Assembly: GCA_964544265.1 (NCBI GenBank)
Contig: CAZJBD010000107.1
Coordinates: 1-8,578 of the forward strand
Length of the DNA stretch: 8,578 bases
Reading direction: 5' to 3'
DNA from: JALHVH01 sp964544265
Lineage (GTDB): Bacteria; Acidobacteriota; Aminicenantia; Aminicenantales; Saccharicenantaceae
This document shows positions 1 to 5,924 of this stretch, piece by piece. How positions within the stretch are numbered: the stretch's first letter is position 1; each line of letters begins with the position of its first letter. The notes beneath the pieces were generated by a model that ran no database searches, was not told the DNA's origin, and saw nothing but the letters and a program-made list of their open reading frames with translations. Both the position numbers and the translations under genes were made by a program.

Positions 1-71
1 GATATATATTCCCTCTCTATAATATAGGGACTGATCCTCAACTTGTCAATCTTCCGGGACGTGCGGCCGGC

Positions 72-815
72 CTATAGGTGGTTGATTGAGCTGGCCAGGA
101 GGGCAGCCCCGAAGCCGTTATCTATATTGACCACGGCGACCCCGCCAGGGCAAGAATTGAGCATGGCCAGGAGGGCAGCCAAGCCCTTAAAGCTGGCCCC
201 GTAGCCGACGCTGGTAGGAACGGCGATAACAGGGACGCTAACCAGGCCGGCCACGACACTCGGAAGTGCCCCTTCCATTCCGGCGACGGCGATAACCACC
301 CGAGCCTGCTTAATCCTGTCGTACTCTCCGAGCAGCCGGTGAAGGCCGGCGACGCCGACGTCATAGATTCGCTCGGTTTCGTTCCCCAGGATGTCGCAGG
401 TAACGAAGGCTTCCTCGGCAACGGGGATGTCCGATGTCCCCGCAGTTGTGACCACGATTTTTCCCTTGCCGCGGACGGCCTCCTTTTGCTTCATGGTGAT
501 CGTCCTGGCGGCGGGATTATAGACGGCCCCGGGGATCTTGCCCTTGAGTCCTCGATAGACGTCCGGTTCAATCCGGGTGATAAGCAGGTTCCCGCCCTTC
601 CGTATAATCTCCCGGGAGATCTTAAGGATCTGGGGGCCCGTCTTGCCCAGCCCGTAGATGATTTCCGGCACTCCTTTTCTGAGTTCCCGGTGGTGGTCAA
701 CCTTGGCGAATTCGAGGTCTTGGTAGTGGTAATCCTTGAGGCGTTCGATGGCCTCTTCAGGGGATAGCTGGTGCTCGTAGACTTTCTTCAGGATGGTTTC
801 GTAATACTTTTTCAC
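72..815 (-). CDS. larB: LarB, pyridinium-3,5-biscarboxylic acid mononucleotide synthase (nickel-pincer cofactor synthesis)
   Basis: The 247-residue product matches LarB along its full length. LarB carboxylates and hydrolyses nicotinic acid adenine dinucleotide, the first step of the nickel-pincer nucleotide cofactor used by lactate racemase and related enzymes; it acts in the cytoplasm. Visible features are an N-terminal helical region (about 1-35), the FAKVDHHRELRKGVPEIIYG segment (36-55), and a PurE-like carboxylase domain (about 118-240). Within that domain are VTTAGTSDIPVAEEA (122-136), AGMEGALPSVVAG (178-190) and NSCPGGVAVVNIDNGFGA (220-237). Glu181 and Cys222 probably correspond to the catalytic Glu and the nicotinate-binding Cys of characterised LarB. 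The start is GTG (813-815); the N-terminus fits family length, but no Shine-Dalgarno precedes it. It is divergent from lpxC. No larC, larE or larA lies in the window, so the final client enzyme is unknown. Confidence 0.93.
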   Translation of the reverse strand: MKKYYETILKKVYEHQLSPEEAIERLKDYHYQDLEFAKVDHHRELRKGVPEIIYGLGKTGPQILKISREIIRKGGNLLITRIEPDVYRGLKGKIPGAVYNPAARTITMKQKEAVRGKGKIVVTTAGTSDIPVAEEAFVTCDILGNETERIYDVGVAGLHRLLGEYDRIKQARVVIAVAGMEGALPSVVAGLVSVPVIAVPTSVGYGASFKGLAALLAMLNSCPGGVAVVNIDNGFGAALLASSINHL

Positions 816-821
816 CTGATT

Positions 822-850
822 ATTTTAGCATAAGGACGAAATACGGTCTA
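822..850 (-). promoter_or_regulatory. Putative larB promoter, possibly leaderless
   Basis: On the minus strand, TAGACC (845-850) is followed by a 17-bp spacer and TAAAAT (822-827) within TGCTAAAAT. The -10 ends only six bases before the GTG start codon, so a transcript starting at the usual distance would begin at or next to the start codon. No Shine-Dalgarno is present. Prediction is by eye. Confidence 0.45.
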
Positions 851-913
851 TTCCATCCTTCCATAATCCTTGGCGATGGACTAGAATAGGCTCCCAGGCA
901 TGGAGCTCGAAGA

Positions 914-1750
914 ATGGAAAAAAGAACGATCGGGAAGGCACTGAGCTTCAGGGGGATCGGGGTCCATTCAGGCAAGGCCGTGGACCTTGTCCTGAAGCCT
1001 TCGGAGTCAGGGCAGATCGTCTTCCGGAGGACCGACATGGGCGGCCTCGAGATCGTTCTTGATCCTAGGGCCACGGGCGCCAGGAACTGTTCCTACCTGG
1101 TCTCTGGAGACTGCCGGATCCAGACCGTTGAACACCTCCTGGCCTCTCTTTCCTGCTTTGGGGTGGACAGCCTCCTCATCGAGGTCAACGGCGGGGAGGT
1201 CCCGATCCTCGACGGGAGCGCCCTACCTTTCGCGGAAGCCCTGGCCGGGGCTGGGTCCCGCCCAATCGGCCCCGGCAAGAGAATTCTCAAGGTGCGCAAA
1301 CGTTTTGCCCTCAAGGCCGGCGGAACCTCACTCGAGGTTCTGCCGGACCGGGGATTTCGGGTCTCTTATTTCATCGATTTTGATCATCCGGCCGTCGGCA
1401 AGCAGGAAATCGATATAAAGGTGACGCAAAGAACGTTCCGCTCGGGGATCGCCCCGGCCCGGACCTTCGGCTTCCTTAAGGACGTGCCCGAACTCCGGAG
1501 GCGGGGCTTGGCCCTGGGCGGATCGTTGGAGAACGCCCTTATCCTGGACGATGAAAAGGTCCTGAACGGCCCCCTTCGTTTTCCCGATGAGTTCGTCCGC
1601 CACAAGGTCCTGGACCTCGTGGGCGACCTCTACCTCCTCGGATGCCCAGTCTTGGGACGGTTCGTGGCCCGGAAGGCAGGGCACGGGCTCCACCTAGAGG
1701 CCGTCAAGTTTCTCGTCGATCGCCCGGAATACGGGGAATATCAGGAATAA
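914..1750 (+). CDS. lpxC: LpxC, UDP-3-O-acyl-N-acetylglucosamine deacetylase
   Basis: A zinc amidase that removes the acetyl group from UDP-3-O-acyl-GlcNAc, the committed step of lipid A synthesis at the inner face of the cytoplasmic membrane. The 278 residues include the N-terminal FRGIGVHSG (12-20), TVEHLLASL (71-79) with the catalytic Glu73 and zinc ligand His74, LDGSALPFAEAL (99-110), ARTFGF (182-187), GGSLENAL (202-209), HKVLDLVGDLYLLG (230-243) with zinc ligands His230 and Asp234, and KAGHGLHLEAVKF (254-266) with the His257 general acid. All expected catalytic residues are present, so it should be active. It is somewhat shorter than the roughly 305-residue E. coli enzyme, mostly through a short C-terminus. 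ATG at 914 has GGAG (902-905) eight bases upstream. A TAGAAT (882-887) could be the -10, but no good -35 is seen. Its presence implies an LPS-type outer membrane. Confidence 0.97.
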   Translation: MEKRTIGKALSFRGIGVHSGKAVDLVLKPSESGQIVFRRTDMGGLEIVLDPRATGARNCSYLVSGDCRIQTVEHLLASLSCFGVDSLLIEVNGGEVPILDGSALPFAEALAGAGSRPIGPGKRILKVRKRFALKAGGTSLEVLPDRGFRVSYFIDFDHPAVGKQEIDIKVTQRTFRSGIAPARTFGFLKDVPELRRRGLALGGSLENALILDDEKVLNGPLRFPDEFVRHKVLDLVGDLYLLGCPVLGRFVARKAGHGLHLEAVKFLVDRPEYGEYQE

Positions 1751-1873
1751 CCGACGATTCGGCCTGTCCGATTATAAATCCTAGAGACGGTTTAGAAGTC
1801 ATAGGGAGCATCTTTTTTCGTGTGATATAGACAATGGCACAGGGACGATGCCCGGAGCAGGTCGTAACTCTGC

Positions 1874-1902
1874 TTGTCAAGTCCGTCGAGATAGTGTAAG
1901 AT
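1874..1902 (+). promoter_or_regulatory. Putative promoter for the TPR-glmU operon
   Basis: TTGTCA (1874-1879), a 17-bp spacer and TAAGAT (1897-1902) form a sigma-70-like promoter in the 195-bp gap after lpxC. It would give a leader of about 35 bases before the GTG start at 1946. A promoter here argues that the TPR-glmU pair is a separate unit from lpxC. The rest of the gap (1751-1873) holds no gene or convincing terminator that I can see. Confidence 0.5.
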
Positions 1903-1945
1903 GAATCCCAAAAAATAGAGATGCAGGTTTTTCACGGAGTTGCCA

Positions 1946-2452
1946 GTGAGTGAACAGAAGCAAAAAAAGGACGAATACCAGAAGGCCCTGACCGTATTCG
2001 GCCAGGCCATGAAGGATTTCCATAAAGGAGACATGGAAAACGCTATCGCTGGCCTCAAGTCTTTCATTGAAAAATACGAAGACGAACGCGAGCTGGTTGA
2101 CCGGGCCCGGATCTATCTAACCATCGCCACTAAGCGGCCCAAGAAAGAGACCGTCCACCTCAAAACGTTCGAGGATTATTTTTATTATGCCGTTTATAAG
2201 GTGAATTCTGGGGACCTTGACGGGGCCCTCAAACTCCTGGAAAAGGCCTTGGAGTTCAAGACCGAAGAAGGAAAGGTCCATTACCTTATCTCAGACGTTC
2301 GCTGCCAGCTGGGACAGGCTGACGATTGCCTGGATTCCCTGAAAAAGGCCATCCAGAAAGACAAGCACTTTGCCGTCCTGGCCCAGAACGAGTCCGATTT
2401 CTCGCCCCTCTGGGAGGACAAGAGGTTTAAGATCATCACCCGCCTATCATGA
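1946..2452 (+). CDS. Small TPR-repeat protein
   Basis: A 168-residue, charged, helical protein without a signal peptide or membrane segment, so probably cytoplasmic. Tetratricopeptide-like helix pairs are seen at about 11-45 (pattern DFHKGDMENAIAGLKSFIEK), 79-105 (YYAVYKVNSGDLDGALKLLEKAL) and 110-143 (LGQADDCLDSLKKAIQKDKH). It ends with DFSPLWEDKRF, a closing segment common in TPR proteins. Such repeats usually serve as protein-binding scaffolds; no enzymatic domain is visible and the partner is unknown. GTG at 1946 is preferred to the in-frame TTG at 1940: GGAG (1936-1939) lies six bases before the GTG but directly abuts the TTG. The stop overlaps the next gene's ATG as ATGA (2449-2452), so it is probably translationally coupled to the GlmU-type protein and may act with it. 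Confidence 0.8.
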   Translation: MSEQKQKKDEYQKALTVFGQAMKDFHKGDMENAIAGLKSFIEKYEDERELVDRARIYLTIATKRPKKETVHLKTFEDYFYYAVYKVNSGDLDGALKLLEKALEFKTEEGKVHYLISDVRCQLGQADDCLDSLKKAIQKDKHFAVLAQNESDFSPLWEDKRFKIITRLS

Positions 2453-3744
2453 ACATGAAGCCTGTCGTCCTCATCCTGGCCGGCGGGAAAGGTTCCCGAT
2501 TTAAATCAAGTACGCCTAAGGCCCTTCATTCTATTCTTGGCAAATCCATGGCGGCGCTCGTTCTGGACGCCGTCCGAGCCTTGAAGCCCTCCCGGACGTT
2601 GGCGATTGTGGGAGATTGGGGGGAGGAGTTCACGCACTCCTTGACGGGCACGGGCGTTGAACTCATCCGGCAGAAGGAAGACCTGGGGACGGGAGGGGCC
2701 GTTTTTGCCGCGAGGCGAGCCCTGATGACCGAAATGCAAAGAGACGTCCTCGTCATCCAGTCCAACCTGCCCTTGCTCACCGGTCCCACACTGAAAACTC
2801 TCCTCGCGACTCACAGAAAACGAGGACACTTGGAGACCGTGTTGTGCGCGCCGGGAACCCCGTTTGATATCCCCCTTGGGAGTCTATCAGGCGCCGTCTA
2901 CGCATTCAAGGTCCGGGACCTCCTTCGGGCATTGGGTAAAATTCGCCGTCGAGTCGGAGGCCCTTTCCCGTTAGGCGACGCTATAGGCCTTCTCGACCGC
3001 AGCGGCAAGTCCGGAATATGCCTGGCCCGGAAATCCTGGGAGCTTTTTGAGGTCGAGACGCGCTACGACCTGGCCCTCGCCGCGGCCATGCTTCACGTCC
3101 GGAAGATCCGCGCCCTAGCCCTCAAGGGCGTTACTTTTTTGGACCCCGCCTCAACCTGGATCGATCTCGATGTTCGGGTGGGCGAAGAGACGGTCATCTA
3201 TCCCTCCGTCGTCATCGAAGGGGATTCCCGGATAGGGAAAGGCTGCCGCGTCCATCCCTTTGTCCATATCCGGAACTCCAGGATCGGGAACCGGGTGAAA
3301 ATATTGGGCTCGACCGACATCGAAGATTGCGTTCTCCAGGACGATACGCAGGCGGGGCCCTTCTCCCGGCTCAGGCCCAAAACCGTGGTCCGGGATGGGG
3401 CCCGCGTCGGGAATTTCGTCGAGATGAAGAATACGGTCTTCGGCCCCCGGTCCAAGGCGCTCCACCTGAGCTATGTCGGCGACAGCGAGGTTGGAGAGGG
3501 TGTCAACATCGGCGCCGGGACGATCACCTGCAACTACGACGGGGTCCGGAAGAACCGGACGACCATAGAGGACGGGGTGTTCATCGGATCGGGGACCGAG
3601 CTTATCGCCCCGGTCAAGGTCGGAAAGAAAGCTTACGTGGCTGCCGGGTCTACGATCACCAAGGACGTCGCTCCCGAAGCCCTGGCCGTAGCCCGGGCCC
3701 GGCAGGTCGAGATTCCTGGCTGGGTTCGGCGGAAAAAAAGATAA
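2449..3744 (+). CDS. glmU: GlmU-type protein: intact glucosamine-1-phosphate acetyltransferase domain, degenerate uridylyltransferase domain
   Basis: Classical GlmU acetylates GlcN-1-P and then transfers UMP to make UDP-GlcNAc for peptidoglycan and lipid A. This copy has 431 residues against about 456 in E. coli. The C-terminal left-handed beta-helix (about 241-431) is well conserved: RLRP (307-310), VEMKN (324-328), HLSYVGD (339-345), NIGAGTITCNYDG (353-365), GSGTELIAPV (380-389) and AAGSTITKDV (398-407). These supply equivalents of the E. coli Arg333, Lys351, His363, Tyr366, Asn377, Asn386, Ser405, Ala423 and Arg440. The N-terminal nucleotidyltransferase keeps LAGGKGSRF (10-18) and LGTGGA (79-84). 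However, the GD of the metal-binding GDVPL motif reads SN (105-106), the second metal ligand Asn is Thr204, and the YGR and IVExKDA segments are absent. It overlaps the TPR gene by four bases, with no evident Shine-Dalgarno. It could be an acetyltransferase only, or a divergent transferase with another substrate. Confidence 0.9.
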   Translation: MNMKPVVLILAGGKGSRFKSSTPKALHSILGKSMAALVLDAVRALKPSRTLAIVGDWGEEFTHSLTGTGVELIRQKEDLGTGGAVFAARRALMTEMQRDVLVIQSNLPLLTGPTLKTLLATHRKRGHLETVLCAPGTPFDIPLGSLSGAVYAFKVRDLLRALGKIRRRVGGPFPLGDAIGLLDRSGKSGICLARKSWELFEVETRYDLALAAAMLHVRKIRALALKGVTFLDPASTWIDLDVRVGEETVIYPSVVIEGDSRIGKGCRVHPFVHIRNSRIGNRVKILGSTDIEDCVLQDDTQAGPFSRLRPKTVVRDGARVGNFVEMKNTVFGPRSKALHLSYVGDSEVGEGVNIGAGTITCNYDGVRKNRTTIEDGVFIGSGTELIAPVKVGKKAYVAAGSTITKDVAPEALAVARARQVEIPGWVRRKKR

Positions 3745-3753
3745 AAATAAAGG

Positions 3754-4398
3754 CTACTGGCCTTCGGTCTTCCGCTTCTCGTATCTCCTAACGTAGGCAA
3801 GCCTCTGGACGGCCGTGATGTTGGAGGCCAGGGCGATGAAGGCCAGGACAACGGTCATGGCGGGGTCGAAGATCTTGAAAATGAGGCCGATGAACGTTCC
3901 TCCGAAGAGGAGGACGAGTCGCTCGGCCCTCTGCATGATTCCCACCCGGCAGTCGATACCGAGCCCTTCGGCGCGGGCCCGCGTGTAGCTGACCATCATC
4001 GAGCCCAAGAAGGCGGCGAAGGTCAGCCAGAGGGCCCAATGGGCGCGGAAATGATAGGCGAGGCCCACGTACATAAAGAATTCCGTGTAGCGATCGAAGC
4101 TCGAGTCCAGGATCGCTCCGAACATGCTTTTCCGGTTTGAGCGCACGGCGACCTTGCCGTCCAGGATGTCGAAGACCCCGCAGAGAAAGATGAGGACCAT
4201 GGCCCAAAAGGGCTTCTCCAGGAAGTAAAACAGCCCGACGCCGAATCCCGCAGCGAAGCCGAGGTAGGTCAGTGTATTGGGATGGGTGTGGAGTTTGACG
4301 AAGAAGATCGAAACTTTATCAAAAATGTGAAGCGTCGGGAGGGTTACGATTCTCGGCAGGAACCGGAACGTTTTTTCGCTTGGACGATTCGTCGTCAT
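3754..4398 (-). CDS. CDP-alcohol phosphatidyltransferase, probably phosphatidylinositol-phosphate synthase-like
   Basis: An integral membrane enzyme of the CDP-alcohol phosphatidyltransferase family, which joins a CDP-lipid to an alcohol and releases CMP. The 214 residues hold the metal-binding signature D77-x2-D80-G81-x2-A84 ... G94-x3-D98-x3-D102 (DILDGKVAV, then FGAILDSSFD), with all four Asp present; the usual Arg after Ala84 is Val, with Arg86 next. Hydrophobic segments lie at about 42-60, 64-76, 105-130, 159-176 and 179-192. SYTRARAEGLG (137-147) followed by MQRAERL (155-161) resembles the mycobacterial phosphatidylinositol-phosphate synthase segment SYIKARAEA...ERPERL. With inositol-3-phosphate synthase encoded 1.6 kb away, inositol 3-phosphate is the favoured acceptor, but another alcohol is possible. 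The ATG has GAGG (complement of 4406-4409) seven bases before it. Its 3' end converges on glmU with a nine-base gap and no visible terminator. Confidence 0.9.
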   Translation of the reverse strand: MTTNRPSEKTFRFLPRIVTLPTLHIFDKVSIFFVKLHTHPNTLTYLGFAAGFGVGLFYFLEKPFWAMVLIFLCGVFDILDGKVAVRSNRKSMFGAILDSSFDRYTEFFMYVGLAYHFRAHWALWLTFAAFLGSMMVSYTRARAEGLGIDCRVGIMQRAERLVLLFGGTFIGLIFKIFDPAMTVVLAFIALASNITAVQRLAYVRRYEKRKTEGQ

Positions 4399-4425
4399 GC
4401 TTAGACCTCAAATAAAGAAACCCAA

Positions 4426-4454
4426 ATCATAGAACCAACGACCTCAAAAATCAA
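4426..4454 (-). promoter_or_regulatory. Putative promoter of the CDP-alcohol phosphatidyltransferase gene
   Basis: On the minus strand TTGATT (4449-4454), a 17-bp spacer and TATGAT (4426-4431, five of six consensus bases) lie 28 bases before the start codon. This gives a leader of about 20 bases containing the Shine-Dalgarno. Its -35 stops a few bases short of the left arm of the palindromic element at 4461. Confidence 0.5.
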
Positions 4455-4460
4455 GTAAGT

Positions 4461-4534
4461 AGGGGTCAAACCTACTCTTTTGACAGAACAAGGCTGAGAC
4501 GAGTGATTTCGTCAAAAGAGTAGGTTTGACCCCT
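4461..4534. repeat. REP-like palindromic element, copy A
   Basis: A perfect 24-bp inverted repeat: left arm 4461-4484 (beginning AGGGGTCAAACC), 26-base loop 4485-4510, right arm 4511-4534. Each arm also contains GTCAAA-N8-TTTGAC, so it can fold on itself. The left side is preceded by GT, giving the GTAG start typical of REP elements mobilised by REP-associated tyrosine transposases; the right side reads CCCCTTT and so breaks the outer symmetry. It sits between two divergent genes. The arms are identical to those of copy B. No transposase is present in the window. Confidence 0.93.
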
Positions 4535-4554
4535 TTCTTAACATCCGCTAAAAT
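4526..4554 (+). promoter_or_regulatory. Putative promoter of the ACT/cyclodeaminase operon with its -35 inside the repeat
   Basis: TTGACC (4526-4531) lies in the right arm of repeat copy A. It is followed by exactly 17 bases and TAAAAT (4549-4554, within GCTAAAAT). The predicted start is near 4561, leaving about a 20-base leader that carries the GAAGGA ribosome site (4568-4573) before ATG 4582. This is a by-eye prediction, but spacing and both boxes are good. Confidence 0.55.
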
Positions 4555-4581
4555 GATGCCGATTGCAGAAGGAATGGAAAG

Positions 4582-4986
4582 ATGGCAAACAAGCTAAATC
4601 TCGGTAACTTCTTGAAGAACGGAAAGGTCTATGTCTGGGAAGGGACCTATGCTATGGTCAAGGCCCAACGGCCGTGCCGCCGGGCGGTCGCCGTTATCCG
4701 CGACAAGAAGGAGATCACCTGCCTCGTCGACGAATCCAGGCTCAAGCCCGCGGACCTTCTGGCCGTCGACGCGGGCTGGAAGATCATCACGTTCGACATG
4801 ATCCTCCCGTTCGGGCTCATCGGCTTCCTGGCCCGCGTCTCCGGCGCCCTGGCCAGAGCAGGCATCAGCATCTGCGCCTTATCCGCCTATTCGACCGACC
4901 ACATTCTGGTTAAAACGAAGGACCTGGAAAAGGCCCTTGCCTGCATGGAACAGTTGGGATTCATGGTCGAGGGAAAGAAACAATGA
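4582..4986 (+). CDS. ACT-domain protein (ACT_7/CASTOR-like)
   Basis: A 134-residue soluble protein with no catalytic domain. The C-terminal half (about 66-130) reads as an ACT domain of the aspartokinase/ACT_7 type: FDMILPFGLIGFLARVSGAL (71-90) gives the first strand and helix, AGISICALSAYSTDHILVK (93-111) the middle strands, and DLEKALACMEQLGF (114-127) the second helix. The N-terminal half (about 14-65, with VYVWEGTYAMVK and AVAVIRDKKEITCLVDES) probably forms a second, degenerate ACT-like lobe. ACT domains bind amino acids or similar small ligands and often control amino-acid enzymes. The next gene overlaps it by ATGA (4983-4986) and encodes a cyclodeaminase-family enzyme, so it may be a regulatory partner or ligand sensor for that enzyme; this is inference. 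The start is supported by GAAGGA (4568-4573). Confidence 0.88.
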   Translation: MANKLNLGNFLKNGKVYVWEGTYAMVKAQRPCRRAVAVIRDKKEITCLVDESRLKPADLLAVDAGWKIITFDMILPFGLIGFLARVSGALARAGISICALSAYSTDHILVKTKDLEKALACMEQLGFMVEGKKQ

Positions 4987-5924
4987 CAGCCGTAGTTTCG
5001 CTCGGCGAGATCAAGGACGCGCTACGGGAGATCGATCCCATCCCTCTGATCGAGGAAGGATTCTGCGCCTATTCGAGGGGCGAAGTCGTCGTGCCGCCCA
5101 TCGGAGAGATGATCTTTGAAGACCCCCCGGGTGACGTCCATATCAAATACGGCTACATCAAGGGCGACGACTATTACGTCATCAAGGTCGCCTCGGGGTT
5201 CATAAGAAGCGAGCGGCCCGGGAGCTACTTATCCAACGGGATGATGCTCCTTTTTAAGCAGGGGACGGGGGAGCCGATGGCCATCCTTCTCGATGAAGGC
5301 CATCTTACCAACGTCCGGACAGCGGCTGCCGGGGCCGTCGTCGCTAAGTACCTTGCGCCTCAGAAGGTCGTCCGGGCCGGGATCCTCGGGGCGGGCGTGC
5401 AGGGCCGGCTGCAGCTCGAGTACCTCAGGCGTGTCCGGAAATTTTCGGACGTCATGGTCTGGGGCCTGAATGGAGCCGAACTGAATGCCTACCGGCAGGA
5501 TATGGAACCTCTTGGCTTCCGGATCACGACAACGTTCGATCCCGGCGATGTGGCCGCTTCGTGCAACGTCATCGTTACCTGTACGCCCTCGACGAAGCCG
5601 CTTCTTCTGGCAGAGCAGATCCGCCCGGGGACCCACATCACGGCCATGGGCTCGGACACGGCCGAAAAACAGGAGCTCGACCCCTTGATCCTTGCTCGGG
5701 CCGACAGGATCGTCGTGGACAGCCTCAGCCAGTCGCTCCAACGGGGCGAAGCCTTCAGGGCCATGCGGGCCGGGGCGATCACCAAAGAGCGCCTCGTCGA
5801 ACTGGGAAACGTCATCATGAATCCCGGCCTCCGGCGTGCGTCCAAGGATGAGATCACGGTGGCCGACCTGACGGGTGTGGCCGTCCAGGATATTCAGATC
5901 AGCAAGGCCGTTTTAAAAAAGTAG
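4983..5924 (+). CDS. Ornithine cyclodeaminase/mu-crystallin family NAD(P)-dependent enzyme
   Basis: The 313-residue protein matches the family that includes ornithine cyclodeaminase, archaeal alanine dehydrogenase and ketimine reductases (mu-crystallin). Visible are YYVIKVASGF (64-73) with the conserved Lys68, LLDEGHLTNVRTAAAGAVVA (102-121) with Arg112, and the Rossmann motif GILGAGVQG (133-141). These are followed by VIVTCTPSTKPLL (196-208), GSDTAEKQELD (223-233) and the C-terminal ADLTGVAVQD (294-303). Length is normal. GSDTAEKQELD replaces the common P-G of GxDxPGKxEL by A-E. The substrate cannot be read from sequence: ornithine, alanine, another amino acid or a cyclic imine are all possible. 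It is translationally coupled to the ACT protein. The stop codon TAG (5922-5924) lies inside the left arm of palindromic repeat copy B, so insertion of the repeat probably set the C-terminus. Confidence 0.9.
   Translation: MTAVVSLGEIKDALREIDPIPLIEEGFCAYSRGEVVVPPIGEMIFEDPPGDVHIKYGYIKGDDYYVIKVASGFIRSERPGSYLSNGMMLLFKQGTGEPMAILLDEGHLTNVRTAAAGAVVAKYLAPQKVVRAGILGAGVQGRLQLEYLRRVRKFSDVMVWGLNGAELNAYRQDMEPLGFRITTTFDPGDVAASCNVIVTCTPSTKPLLLAEQIRPGTHITAMGSDTAEKQELDPLILARADRIVVDSLSQSLQRGEAFRAMRAGAITKERLVELGNVIMNPGLRRASKDEITVADLTGVAVQDIQISKAVLKK

Noticed and set aside
1..30. TCCCT/AGGGA inverted repeat and TATAAT near the left edge, possible larB terminator or promoter
   Set aside because: The stem is only five pairs with an 11-base AT-rich loop and no clear T-run, and any -35 would fall outside the window.
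1940..1945. Upstream TTG start for the TPR gene
   Set aside because: GGAG directly abuts the TTG, leaving no spacer, whereas the in-frame GTG at 1946 has an ideal six-base spacing.
1792..2067. Minus-strand 91-codon frame across the lpxC-TPR gap
   Set aside because: It is mostly antisense to the TPR gene, has no ribosome site and lacks recognisable features.
3327..3791. Plus-strand open frame overlapping the glmU 3' end in another frame
   Set aside because: It is a low-complexity Arg/Gly-rich translation lying over the conserved acetyltransferase domain.
4461..4534. Copy A as an intrinsic terminator
   Set aside because: It lies upstream of both divergent genes, so no transcript of an adjacent gene ends there, and the T-run after either arm is interrupted.
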